Source: Spirochaetota bacterium (GTDB lineage: Bacteria > Spirochaetota > Spirochaetia > SZUA-6). From it: a stretch of 33,277 nucleotides of DNA. The notes under the pieces are model-generated. The model saw nothing but the letters and a program-made list of their open reading frames with translations. It was not told where the DNA came from and did not search any database. Within the stretch, counting starts at the first letter, position 1; every line of letters begins with the position of its first letter. A program made the position numbers and the translations under genes. Positions 17,045 through 26,112 of the stretch are shown piece by piece. The DNA is taken from the NCBI GenBank assembly GCA_013151965.1, contig JAADHF010000086.1:1-33277 (forward strand), in the 5' to 3' direction.

Positions 17045-17422
17045 ATGAGTAAAAGGAGTTCACGCTATATTCCGTTAATTTTTCTTGCCGCGGTACTGCT
17101 GCTTTCCGGATGTTCGACACTTGCCGTTAAATTTCCGAAAGGCATGTTCGTATCCACAGGCGATTATGTAAAAGGAGTAAGAACTATCGGTATTCTTCAG
17201 GAAAACAAGACCGTTATTGCTCCGCTCTTTCTCATAGACATAAACAAAGTGCATGAAGAACTCTTTAAGAAACTTATCGCCAAGGCCGACAGTATCGGTG
17301 CGGAAGGTGTCACTAATATCACATTCAGCTGGAAGCCATCACCGTTTTCATATCTCTCATTGCCCTTCTTTACAATAGTACTGGACTTCTATATAGAAGG
17401 AGTGGCAATAGATACTCCCTAA
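17045..17422 (+). CDS. Small lipoprotein of unknown function
   Basis: This 125-residue lipoprotein has a basic N-terminus, a hydrophobic core and an LSGC lipobox (Cys23). The mature part starts with STLAVKFPKGMFV. It contains a helix rich in charged residues (HEELFKKLIAKADSIGAEGVTNITF), followed by a hydrophobic strand pair. The AKADSIGAEGVTNI pattern resembles small spirochaetal and gammaproteobacterial lipoproteins such as the TRL family, which have no known job. I give no function. It has its own promoter and ribosome binding site, is monocistronic, and converges with rsmD five bases away. Confidence 0.75.
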   Translation: MSKRSSRYIPLIFLAAVLLLSGCSTLAVKFPKGMFVSTGDYVKGVRTIGILQENKTVIAPLFLIDINKVHEELFKKLIAKADSIGAEGVTNITFSWKPSPFSYLSLPFFTIVLDFYIEGVAIDTP

Positions 17423-17427
17423 TGCGG

Positions 17428-17979
17428 TTACTCTCTTAGGGCAAACTGATAAAAGTAAAGAACGGATCCCCCGTATATCCTTATATCGAATATAATAAGT
17501 CTGTCATCGATAGACAGCGGGAGGTAGTCCTTTTTAGGCGCATGTATGACACAGACACTTCCGTTATGCAGGAGATTCCCGTACAGTAATTCCTTCAGTA
17601 TTGTAACCTTATGCTGTAGTTTAAACGGGGGATCAAGAAAAATATAGTCGTATGCCCTATGGGATCTTTTTATAAACCTTTTAACGTCCTCAATATGAGT
17701 TTTAATTACCATTCCGGTGCTGTTGGCGATTAATACATTTTGATTTAATATTTTCCTCTTTCCGGAATCACCTTCTACGGCGGTAACCGGATTTGCTCCT
17801 CTGGAAGCGGCCTCGATTGCCACCGCGCCGGAACCGCTGTATAAATCCAGAAATGAATTTCCCTCCAGGGACTTAAGTATTGCGAACATGGATTCCCTGA
17901 GCTTGTCCATGGCAGGTCTTATTTCACCGGGAGGACATACAACCCTTCTTCCCCTGTACATTCCGCCTGTAATTCTCAT
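17428..17979 (-). CDS. rsmD: 16S rRNA (guanine-N2)-methyltransferase RsmD
   Basis: RsmD methylates G966 of 16S rRNA (E. coli numbering) with S-adenosylmethionine. The 183-residue protein starts with the typical MRITGGMYRGRRV. It has the SAM-binding FLDLYSGSGAVAIEAASRGA (motif I), an acidic VEGD strand and the catalytic DYIFLDPPF motif. Its length fits the family. The ATG has only a weak GGA upstream; translation may be coupled through the tiny ORFs that link it to recG. No coaD (pantetheine-phosphate adenylyltransferase), a frequent partner, is adjacent here. Confidence 0.93.
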   Translation of the reverse strand: MRITGGMYRGRRVVCPPGEIRPAMDKLRESMFAILKSLEGNSFLDLYSGSGAVAIEAASRGANPVTAVEGDSGKRKILNQNVLIANSTGMVIKTHIEDVKRFIKRSHRAYDYIFLDPPFKLQHKVTILKELLYGNLLHNGSVCVIHAPKKDYLPLSIDDRLIIFDIRIYGGSVLYFYQFALRE

Positions 17980-18012
17980 AACAGTCCGGTAATACCCCTT
18001 TTCATGTTTCCG

Positions 18013-18045
18013 TCAGAGCTCGCCGGTAACAGTACTCTCATTCAT
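18013..18045 (-). other. Possible 10-codon mini-ORF coupling recG to rsmD
   Basis: The recG stop codon overlaps an ATG (TAATG) that opens a frame of 10 codons (MNESTVTGEL, then TGA). It has a GGGAGG sited three bases before the ATG, formed by the last recG codons. A second short ATG frame (18005 down to 17976) then ends in an ATGA overlap with the rsmD start. These could be translational couplers or a coincidence. The peptide has no recognisable features. Confidence 0.22.
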
Positions 18046-20111
18046 TAACCTCCCTGTAAAAAAGTATCATCAAACGGCGGAGCAGCCTTAAACACATCTG
18101 CAATAACCCTGTAAGCGGGTTTTAAAAATCCGGGATCGCTGTTTACTATATACCCTGCATCCGCCCTGGCGGAACAGAGAATCCGGCTGTCGTTAACAAT
18201 ATCCGCAATTCTGAATCTTAAAAAACCGGACTGTTTTACTCCGAGTATCTCACCGGGACCCCTTATTTTTAAATCCTCCTCTGCAATCTTAAAACCGTCT
18301 GTTGTTTCCATGATTACTTTAAGCCTCTTTATCCCGTCCTCCGTCAGTTTTTCGCTGTATATAAGAAAAGCATAGGACCGGGCTTCCCCCCTGCCAACCC
18401 TGCCGCGCAGCTGATGCAGAGCGGACAGGCCGAATCTCTCCGCATGTTCAATAACAATACAGGTTGCATTCGGAACATCCACTCCGACTTCCACAACACT
18501 TGTGGAAACAAGAATATCCGCATTACCGGAGACAAAACCTTCCATAACCTTACTCTTTTCCGTTTCCGGAATCCTCGAATGAATCAATGCAAGCCTTCTG
18601 TTTTTAAAAACATTTCTCTTTAAGTATTTATGCATACTTTCCGCATCTTTTAAAGACAGAGCTTCCGATTCCTCTATTAAAGGATATACAAAATAGGCCT
18701 GGTGGCCCTTATCCAGTTCCTGCCGGACTCTCTCGTAAACCTTATGTTCGTTCCCTTCACGTGTAAGGTGAGTGATGACCCTCTTCCTTCCGGGTGGAAG
18801 CTGTCTTATAACTGAAATATCCAGATCTCCGAAGGCGGTTAAAGAGAGAGTCCGGGGTATCGGAGTTGCCGTCATTAAAAGCAAATCCGGATTTAAACCC
18901 TTCCCGGTAAGTGCAACTCTCTGAAGAACTCCGAATCTATGCTGTTCATCCACTATGACGAACCCCAATTTTCTGTAATGCACATCTTTACTGAAAAGAG
19001 CATGTGTACCTATTACAAGGTCGATCTCCCCTTTTTCTAAAGAAGACAAAAGATAGTTCCGTTTCTTTCCCGTTATACTGCCTGTCAGTACCGCAACACG
19101 AATACCGATAGGTTCGAGAAGCTTAGCCGCATTATCCGCATGCTGCCGTGCCAGCAATTCCGTAGGCACCATAAAGGCAACCTGTTCTCCGCACTCTATA
19201 ACAGAGAGTGCTGCGGTAAAAGCTACAAGGGTTTTGCCGCATCCTACATCTCCCTGCAGCATACGCATCATTTCGTACCTGGAAAACAGATCATTCTCGA
19301 TTTCCGAAAGCACCTTACACTGATCCTCTGTGAGCTTAAAAGGGAGTCTCTTTAATAAATGCCTTTTTAATAAAAAGGGTATCCTGTTTCTCCCGGTGCG
19401 GATAATTTTACGGCTGATACGTTTCCTGAAAACGGTCAGTTGAAAATAAAAAAGTTCTTCATATGCCAGGGCTCTGTGTGACGTTTTAATATCCTGCCAT
19501 TCCTCAGGAAAGTGAATTTTCCGCAGTGCCTCATACTTTCCGGGAAAGCCGTATTTGCGCATCAATTCAACGGGCAGTTCGTCATCGATCATACCTTTTA
19601 CCGAAAAAAGAGCATTACTTACAATTTTACGGATAAGATTCTGTGTAAGTCCGCCTGTTAAAGGGTAAACCGGTGTTATCTTGCCGGAATTAGCCGATTT
19701 TTCATCAAAGGGCTCCGCTTCGAAGTTTGCACTCTGTATTTCTCCGTATCTGTAGTAAAATTTGCCCGATACAAAGAAATGTCTGCCGGGAATTAATACT
19801 TTATTTAAATAGTTTCTGCCGAAGCATACAAGCGCCGCTTTGGCCGATGAATCTTCTATGTAAACCTTAAGTGTTTTTCTTTTCCCCCAGCCTATGCTGT
19901 CATGGGCAATTACCCGTACCACGGCATTTATCTGCCCCTTTAAAAGTGCATCGGCAAGCCGGTCTGTCTTTCTTCTATCCTGATAGTCTCTGGGAAAGTG
20001 CAGAAGCAGGTCACTTACCGTTTTTATCCCTAATTTATTTAAGTACCCTGCAACAGCAGGCCCCACACCCTTTACATATTGAACATCTTTCCTATATTCC
20101 TGTAAAAACAT
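18045..20111 (-). CDS. recG: ATP-dependent DNA helicase RecG
   Basis: RecG is a branched-DNA helicase that remodels stalled forks and Holliday junctions. The 688-residue protein matches the family's length and order. An N-terminal wedge/OB-fold domain includes VKGVGPAVAGYLNKLGI and QINAVVRVIAH. The helicase domains show Walker A (GDVGCGKT), DEQH box, TATPIPRTLSLTAFGDLDIS, HQLRGRVGRGEARS and the TRG-like end FKIAEEDLKIRGPGEILGVKQSG. All are intact. An AGGA is immediately upstream of the ATG. It follows the YggT gene by 28 bases on the same strand. Confidence 0.97.
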   Translation of the reverse strand: MFLQEYRKDVQYVKGVGPAVAGYLNKLGIKTVSDLLLHFPRDYQDRRKTDRLADALLKGQINAVVRVIAHDSIGWGKRKTLKVYIEDSSAKAALVCFGRNYLNKVLIPGRHFFVSGKFYYRYGEIQSANFEAEPFDEKSANSGKITPVYPLTGGLTQNLIRKIVSNALFSVKGMIDDELPVELMRKYGFPGKYEALRKIHFPEEWQDIKTSHRALAYEELFYFQLTVFRKRISRKIIRTGRNRIPFLLKRHLLKRLPFKLTEDQCKVLSEIENDLFSRYEMMRMLQGDVGCGKTLVAFTAALSVIECGEQVAFMVPTELLARQHADNAAKLLEPIGIRVAVLTGSITGKKRNYLLSSLEKGEIDLVIGTHALFSKDVHYRKLGFVIVDEQHRFGVLQRVALTGKGLNPDLLLMTATPIPRTLSLTAFGDLDISVIRQLPPGRKRVITHLTREGNEHKVYERVRQELDKGHQAYFVYPLIEESEALSLKDAESMHKYLKRNVFKNRRLALIHSRIPETEKSKVMEGFVSGNADILVSTSVVEVGVDVPNATCIVIEHAERFGLSALHQLRGRVGRGEARSYAFLIYSEKLTEDGIKRLKVIMETTDGFKIAEEDLKIRGPGEILGVKQSGFLRFRIADIVNDSRILCSARADAGYIVNSDPGFLKPAYRVIADVFKAAPPFDDTFLQGG

Positions 20112-20139
20112 TCCTGTTTGATAAAAACCCTTAAGTCAG

Positions 20140-20721
20140 CTAAAGGCTCTGAAGCATATACACAAGCCGCCTGGTTACTACCCCTCCCAGCAGCCAGAAA
20201 ACAAAGAGAAAGCCGACGGTAAGTAAAAGATACTGAGTATATCCTGCCCTCTTTCCAAGCTGGATAATTTTCATTACAAGTGCAACGGCAGGCTGTATTA
20301 GAATATCTACAACCTTAAGCATGGCAGAACCGGTATTTCTTCTAAAAATTATTGCAAACACCCGGATTACCCCGACAATCAGAAATAAAAGAAGCACAAA
20401 CGATACTCCCGACCATACAGCGGAAAGCACTGCGGCAAAGAAAAACCCGAACGTAATCCGTCCGTAGAAGAGTAGTGCGTTTATAAGGTCGAGCAGTACA
20501 ACCAGCACAAGAATCGCCGCAATCGGAGTAAAATCGAACATCCCTTTCCTTAAGAATTTCAATCTGTAAAACAGAGAGAGGTAAGGCTCTGTAATTTCCG
20601 AAAGCAGATCAAAAGCCTTGCCTGAAGAGAATCCCTGAAACCACGTCAGAATTATCCTCAGAGATAAAAGAAGCAGGTACCCCATTAAAAGGGCGTTTAT
20701 GATTTTTAAAAACAAGATCAC
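20140..20721 (-). CDS. YggT family integral membrane protein (two repeats)
   Basis: The protein has 193 residues and about four to five membrane segments arranged as two YggT repeats. Each repeat has the hydrophobic helix, a Trp-Phe region (ILTWFQGF) and the conserved EPYLSLFYRLKFL-like segment; the second copy is more diverged (VVDILIQPAVALVMKIIQL). YggT proteins are poorly understood and have been linked to membrane or osmotic homeostasis and cell division in some bacteria. The start is GTG, supported by AGGAGG nine bases upstream. It sits between the PHP gene and recG in the same minus-strand run. Confidence 0.88.
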   Translation of the reverse strand: MILFLKIINALLMGYLLLLSLRIILTWFQGFSSGKAFDLLSEITEPYLSLFYRLKFLRKGMFDFTPIAAILVLVVLLDLINALLFYGRITFGFFFAAVLSAVWSGVSFVLLLFLIVGVIRVFAIIFRRNTGSAMLKVVDILIQPAVALVMKIIQLGKRAGYTQYLLLTVGFLFVFWLLGGVVTRRLVYMLQSL

Positions 20722-20746
20722 TACTACTATCCTCCTGTAACTACTG

Positions 20747-21412
20747 TCATGTTAAGAATGTAGAGGGCACTATTTTTTCGAAAAGCGCCATCATATTGTT
20801 ATTTATTTTTTCGAGTTCCTCCGGTTTTAAACCTGCACCGAAGGCAACTTTTTCTCTCCATTGCGGTGTAAGCAGTTCTTCCGGAGTATGGGCATCGGAG
20901 TTAAGAACAAGAGGGACATTAAAAATTCTTGCCATGGAAACAATTCTACCGTTTGCCATACTATGAGAGGGACGTGAAGATATTTCCAGGGATACACCGG
21001 AATCCGCAGCAAGCTGCATATCTTCTTCGGAAATTAAACCGGGGTGTGCCAGTATATCCACATCAGCTTCCAATCCGGCCCTGTTGGTGCCGATAGCTAC
21101 CGGTTCTGCTATGGTTTCCCCGTGAAGAACAACCAGCCGGGCACCTAACTGTCTTGCCCTGCGCACAATTGCAGCAATCTGGCCCGGCGGAACATGGGTA
21201 ACTTCCACTCCGGGAATAATCCTCACTTTAAGGAAGGGCTGTGTTTCCCTGCAGAACCTTAAGAGAGCGGAAAGCACCAGCTCGACATTCGATGCATCGA
21301 CGTGATCGGTTATGCCGATCGCACGGTAATCCTTCTCCTCCGCTCTGCGTACCAGCTCTCCGGGGGAACATTCGCCGTTACTTAAAAAAGTGTGAGTATT
21401 AAAATCGATCAT
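20747..21412 (-). CDS. PHP-family phosphoesterase (histidinol-phosphatase-like)
   Basis: This 221-residue protein is a complete PHP domain. The metal-ligand motifs appear in order: NTHTF (HxH near 6-8), ITDHVD, IIPGVEVTHV, VLHGE, DILAHPG and LNSDAHTPEEL. These bind a tri-metal centre and hydrolyse phosphoesters. Members of this size are often labelled histidinol-phosphatase domain proteins, but histidine genes are absent here and the true substrate is unknown. A GGAGGG site formed by the end of the homoserine dehydrogenase gene precedes the ATG, with only four bases between stop and start, so the two are coupled. Confidence 0.87.
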   Translation of the reverse strand: MIDFNTHTFLSNGECSPGELVRRAEEKDYRAIGITDHVDASNVELVLSALLRFCRETQPFLKVRIIPGVEVTHVPPGQIAAIVRRARQLGARLVVLHGETIAEPVAIGTNRAGLEADVDILAHPGLISEEDMQLAADSGVSLEISSRPSHSMANGRIVSMARIFNVPLVLNSDAHTPEELLTPQWREKVAFGAGLKPEELEKINNNMMALFEKIVPSTFLT

Positions 21413-21416
21413 TTTT

Positions 21417-22706
21417 TCAGCCCTCCAGAATTCTAAAAAAACATGAACTTTTATGGATACCGGGAGAATCTACTATCTCCTTTACCGCTTTCCTTACAAA
21501 CAATTCCCTTGTTTTATCTACAAGTACATACAGATCGGAAAGTTTTACCGGGTCTTCCCATTTCTGATGAACAGATTCTATATTAATACCATTAGAAGCA
21601 AGCAGTCCAGTCACAGCCGCCCATATTCCCGGTTTGTTATCCGTAACAAAATGCAGAAAATACTTATACTGAAGATCATCCTGAGGAAAAAGATCGAGTT
21701 TTTCCACAGGAGGCATTCCCACGGGATCAGGCAGGGCTTTCATCCTTATGCGCTCGATAATATCACCTAAATCGGAGGCAACCGAAGAAGCTGTAGCACT
21801 GCCGCCTGCACCCCGCCCTAAATATAACGATGTCCCTAAGAAATCAGACTGTATCAGAACACCATTGTACTCCTCCCTCACAGATGCGAGAGGATGATTC
21901 CTGTTAAGCAGTGCAGGGAACACCGTAACTATTGCCTTTTTCTCCGTCATCTTTGCAGTTGCAATAAGTTTAAAAACAAAACCGGAAATACCGGCAAACT
22001 CAATATCTTTCCCTGTAACCTTTGTGATCCCCTCACAGAGAATATCCCTGTAATTTACCCACTTTCTGAACGAGATACTGGCAAGCAGGCTGATCTTCTG
22101 CGCCGCATCTATACCTTCGATATCCAGAGTCGGATCCTCTTCTGCAAAACCTTTTTCCTTTGCTTCCTCAAGGGCCTGTTTAAAACTGAGGCGGGCATCC
22201 GTCATCCTTGTTAATATATAATTTGTAGTTCCGTTAAGTATACCTGTAACCGATTGTATTTCGTTTCCTTTAAGGCTTTCCTGTATAACCTTTATAACGG
22301 GAATTCCTCCTCCGACAGACGCTTCGAATTTCAACTCCGCACCATTTTCACGTGCGAGCTTAAAGAGTTTGTCGCCGTACTGCGAAAGGAGAGCCTTGTT
22401 TGCAGTAATAACATGTTTACCTGCTTTCAGCGCCCTGGATATGAGATCCAGAGGCTTTTCCACACCGCCCATAAGCTCGACTACAATAGGCACCGTATCA
22501 TCCTTTAATATTTCCTCGTAGCCCTGAACAAGAACACCTTCAGGAATATATTCTCTCTTTTTACCGGGATCACGTACACCGATCTTTGCGATACATATCT
22601 CTACGCCAAGCTGTTCTTTAAGCCTGTTTTTATGCTTTTCTATAAGACTGTAAAAAGAGCTCCCTACGGTTCCAAAGCCTACAAGGCCTACATTTATTCT
22701 TTCCAT
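21417..22706 (-). CDS. hom: Homoserine dehydrogenase
   Basis: This enzyme reduces aspartate semialdehyde to homoserine, the branch point to threonine and methionine. The 429-residue protein has a Rossmann GLVGFGTVGSSFY, the catalytic-domain signature with GGGIPVIKVIQESLKGNEIQ and GILNGTTNYILTRM, and LDIEGIDAAQKISLLA. A C-terminal ACT domain (about 348-425) would allow feedback control by an amino acid. No aspartokinase fusion is present. The start overlaps the end of dnaE by 13 bases and reads off the dnaE transcript. Confidence 0.96.
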   Translation of the reverse strand: MERINVGLVGFGTVGSSFYSLIEKHKNRLKEQLGVEICIAKIGVRDPGKKREYIPEGVLVQGYEEILKDDTVPIVVELMGGVEKPLDLISRALKAGKHVITANKALLSQYGDKLFKLARENGAELKFEASVGGGIPVIKVIQESLKGNEIQSVTGILNGTTNYILTRMTDARLSFKQALEEAKEKGFAEEDPTLDIEGIDAAQKISLLASISFRKWVNYRDILCEGITKVTGKDIEFAGISGFVFKLIATAKMTEKKAIVTVFPALLNRNHPLASVREEYNGVLIQSDFLGTSLYLGRGAGGSATASSVASDLGDIIERIRMKALPDPVGMPPVEKLDLFPQDDLQYKYFLHFVTDNKPGIWAAVTGLLASNGINIESVHQKWEDPVKLSDLYVLVDKTRELFVRKAVKEIVDSPGIHKSSCFFRILEG

Positions 22707-25700
22707 ACTTCTACAACCTGCGGGTAAGATTTTAAACGTGCAACTACATCATCATCATCAGACACCTTTAATTGTGATGATGCTTTAATTATAACACCGT
22801 CTAAGTGGAAATAGAGAGAACATTTCCCTTTTCTCTCTATTAAAAAATCCCTGATACTCATAAGGTTATCCTCATCCTTAAGTTCTTTCGAAATGCGAAC
22901 ATGAACTGTCTTTACATCCTTCCCGTTAAGTTTTTCGGGTTCCATTATTTCCTCCGCTATTATCTTGGGGTTCCCCCGGCTCTTATCTACACGGCCATTT
23001 ACCGCAAGAATATTCTCCGCAACAAGAAGACCGGAAACTTTTTCGAATACATCCGAAAATATAACAACTTCCACTGAACCGGTATAGTCATCTACCTTTG
23101 CAAATGCCATACGTTTTCCGTTCTTTGTAATAATTTCCCTTGTTTCATTCAATATTCCGATTACCGTATAAATCCTGTCGTCCTGCGCTTTTTCTATTTC
23201 CGAAAGCTTTAAGTTTACACATTTTTCCACAATACCCCTGTAACTGTCCAGGGGATGTCCCGAGAAGAAGAATCCCAGATTCTGTTTTTCATATAAAAGT
23301 CTGTCGATTTCAGGCCATTCCTCTGTCTTTTCGAACTGTATCGCCTCGTAATCCCCTTCTTCACCGGATTCGAAAAGCGAAGTCTGCCCGTATTTTTTAC
23401 CCTCTTTTGTCTTTGCAACTATATCGAGTACCCTGTCCAGATTGTGAACCAGAGTTGCCCTGTTTTCCTTAAAGGAATCGAAAACACCGGAGAATACAAG
23501 GGTTTCCACAACCTTTCTGTTGACTGTTTTAAGGCTTACATTCTCTAAAAAATCTATGAAACTCTTAAAACGCCCGGCTTCTTCTCTCTTCCTGATAATT
23601 TCTTCCACGGCCGCCTTGCCTACGTTCTTTATTCCCCGCAGACCATATACAATTCTTCCCGCAGAAACGGAAAAATCCCGTTTCGAAAGATTTATATCCG
23701 GAGGCAGAACCTTTATGCCCATTTCTCTCGCCTCTTTGATATACCCGGAAAGCTTATCCGTATCATGTATTTCATTGGTAAGATTAGCCGCCATAAATTC
23801 CGCAGGATAATTTGTTTTAAGATAAGCCGTGTGATACGCAAGGATCGAGTAGGCGGCGGCATGAGACTTATTAAAACCGTAGCCTGCAAAGGGAATAAGC
23901 ATATCAAAGATTTTTGCAGCAACAGTCTTTTTATATCCGTTTTTTAAGGCACCCTGTATAAATAAATCTTTCTGCTCTGCCATTACTTTTGGCTTCTTTT
24001 TCCCCATTGCCCTTCTTAGAATGTCCGCCTGCCCAAGGGAAAAGCCGGCGACTTTCCGGGCTATTTCCATTACCTGTTCCTGGTAAACTATAACACCGTA
24101 TGTTTCCTTAAGAATCGGTTCCAGTTCGGGAAGCGGATACTCTATCGACCGCTTGCCTAGCTTACTGTTAATAAACTGGTCGATATACTCCATAGGTCCG
24201 GGTCTGTACAGAGCATTTAAAGCGATAAGTTCTTCTATCCTCTCCGGTTTTGTTCTTTTAAGAATTGCTCTCATTCCTGAACTTTCAAACTGAAAAACAC
24301 ATGTACTCTTTCCTTCCGCCAGCATTTTAAAAGTTGCAGGATCATTATCAGGAACCGAATTTATATCCAGTTCAACGCCGCTTTCCCTTATCAGTTTTAA
24401 AGTATTGGCTATTAAGGTGAGAGTTTTAAGACCCAAAAAATCCATCTTTACAAGGCCGCACTCCTCTAAATAATCCATGGTATATTGAGTGGATATAGTA
24501 CCTGTTTTTGCCTCCCTGTACAGAGGAACATAGTTTGTTAAATCATCCCTGCCTATCACAATACCTGCAGCATGAGTGGAGGCATGCCTGTTTAGACCTT
24601 CCAGTTTAATGCTTGTTTCCAGAAGCTCTCTGTATTTTTCTCCTCTGTTTGCTATTTCCTTTAAACGGGGTTCCAGTTTTAAGGCTTTCTCGAAATTCAT
24701 TTTCGGCCCGTAAGGAACCATCTTTGCAATACCGTCTGCATCCGCATAAGGGATATCGAGTACCCGGGCTACATCCCTGATCACCGCTCTCGGTTTTAAG
24801 GTACCAAAGGTAATTATCTGACTTACACGGTTTTCACCATACTTTTTTGTAACGTAATCTATTACCTCTCCCCTCCGTTCATAGCAGAAATCTATATCAA
24901 AATCAGGCATGGAAACTCTTTCCGGATTTAAAAACCGTTCAAAAAGGAGACCGTACTTTAAGGGGTCTATATCCGTAATCCTCAAGGAATACGCCACAAG
25001 AGAACCGGCACCGGAACCGCGCCCCGGGCCGACCGGTATTCCATGCTCTTTTGCAAATTTGATAAAATCCCAGACAATCAGAAAGTAGCCGGTAAATCCC
25101 ATAGAGGTGATAACGGAAAGCTCATAGTCCAGCCGCCGCTTCATCTCCTCCGTGACGGTATCATAACGCTTTAAAAGTCCCTTATGTGCAATACCTGCCA
25201 GGTATTCATCACGTGTACTGCCTTCAGGCACCTTATATGCCGGAAGCTGAGGCCCGGGCAGAGGAATTTTTACATTACACTTTTCTGCAATTTCGACAGT
25301 ATTGGAAATACTTTCAGGTATATCCCCGAAGAGATCTTCCATCTCCTTAAGCGATTTAAAATAAAATTCAGGAAACTCAAACTTAAGCCTTTTTCCCTCA
25401 TTTACCTTTTTATTCGTGCCTATACATATAAGAATATCCTGCGCACGGGCATCGTCTCTATCCAGATAATGAACATCATTCGTTGCCGCAAGCGGGATTC
25501 CTGTCTTCCTGTGAATTTCCAGGAGCCCTCTGTTTACCTTTTTCTGATTTTCTATGCCGTGATCCTGGAGCTCCAGATAATAATTATCTTTACCGAAAAT
25601 ACCCTGATAGTACAAAGCAAGTTCTCCGGCTTCTTTAATTCTGTCTATTGCAAGCAGTCTGGGGATTTCACCGGCAAGGCAGCCGGACAAACACAGAAGG

Positions 25701-26095
25701 CCGGCCGAATATTTTTCCAGAAGCTCATTATCTATTCTCGGTTTATAATAAAATCCTTCCGTGTATGCAAGGGAAGAAAGTTTGATGAGATTCTTATAAC
25801 CTTCTTCGTTTCTTGCAAGCAGCACCATATGAAAATGACGCGTTCCCTTTTCCGTTCCCGATTTTTTAAAACGGGACCCGGGTGCAATATAAAATTCCGA
25901 TCCGATTACCGGCTTTATTTTGTTTTTTAAACATTCCTTGTAAAATTTTAAGACACCGAACATATTACCATGGTCTGTTAAAGCCAATGCAGGCATCTTT
26001 AAGGAAACGGCTTTTCTGACAAGCCCTTCTATCGATGCCGCCCCGTCGAGCAGGGAAAAATCAGAATGAGTATGAAGATGGACAAAACCGGACAC
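22694..26095 (-). CDS. dnaE: DNA polymerase III alpha subunit
   Basis: This 1133-residue chromosomal replicase is slightly shorter than E. coli DnaE (1160). It begins with a PHP domain (HLHTHSDFSLLDGA, ALTDHGNMFG). The polymerase palm shows PDFDIDF near residue 395 and a later KMDFLGLKTL Asp near 550. Fingers, a helix-hairpin-helix region (GLRGIKNVGKAAVEEI) and a C-terminal OB fold (YTVIGILNETREIITKNGKRMAF) follow. All expected catalytic residues are visible. The start is GTG with GGGAGG six bases upstream. The preceding FAD-subunit gene of the xdh-like cluster ends 17 bases before, so dnaE may partly depend on read-through from it. Confidence 0.97.
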   Translation of the reverse strand: MSGFVHLHTHSDFSLLDGAASIEGLVRKAVSLKMPALALTDHGNMFGVLKFYKECLKNKIKPVIGSEFYIAPGSRFKKSGTEKGTRHFHMVLLARNEEGYKNLIKLSSLAYTEGFYYKPRIDNELLEKYSAGLLCLSGCLAGEIPRLLAIDRIKEAGELALYYQGIFGKDNYYLELQDHGIENQKKVNRGLLEIHRKTGIPLAATNDVHYLDRDDARAQDILICIGTNKKVNEGKRLKFEFPEFYFKSLKEMEDLFGDIPESISNTVEIAEKCNVKIPLPGPQLPAYKVPEGSTRDEYLAGIAHKGLLKRYDTVTEEMKRRLDYELSVITSMGFTGYFLIVWDFIKFAKEHGIPVGPGRGSGAGSLVAYSLRITDIDPLKYGLLFERFLNPERVSMPDFDIDFCYERRGEVIDYVTKKYGENRVSQIITFGTLKPRAVIRDVARVLDIPYADADGIAKMVPYGPKMNFEKALKLEPRLKEIANRGEKYRELLETSIKLEGLNRHASTHAAGIVIGRDDLTNYVPLYREAKTGTISTQYTMDYLEECGLVKMDFLGLKTLTLIANTLKLIRESGVELDINSVPDNDPATFKMLAEGKSTCVFQFESSGMRAILKRTKPERIEELIALNALYRPGPMEYIDQFINSKLGKRSIEYPLPELEPILKETYGVIVYQEQVMEIARKVAGFSLGQADILRRAMGKKKPKVMAEQKDLFIQGALKNGYKKTVAAKIFDMLIPFAGYGFNKSHAAAYSILAYHTAYLKTNYPAEFMAANLTNEIHDTDKLSGYIKEAREMGIKVLPPDINLSKRDFSVSAGRIVYGLRGIKNVGKAAVEEIIRKREEAGRFKSFIDFLENVSLKTVNRKVVETLVFSGVFDSFKENRATLVHNLDRVLDIVAKTKEGKKYGQTSLFESGEEGDYEAIQFEKTEEWPEIDRLLYEKQNLGFFFSGHPLDSYRGIVEKCVNLKLSEIEKAQDDRIYTVIGILNETREIITKNGKRMAFAKVDDYTGSVEVVIFSDVFEKVSGLLVAENILAVNGRVDKSRGNPKIIAEEIMEPEKLNGKDVKTVHVRISKELKDEDNLMSIRDFLIERKGKCSLYFHLDGVIIKASSQLKVSDDDDVVARLKSYPQVVEVWKE

Positions 26096-26112
26096 TTTAT
26101 TCCTCCCAGATA

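Noticed and set aside
25184..25930. Long plus-strand open frame of 248 codons opposite dnaE
   Set aside because: It lies wholly inside dnaE on the other strand, has no recognisable domain or ribosome binding site, and its composition follows from the dnaE codons.
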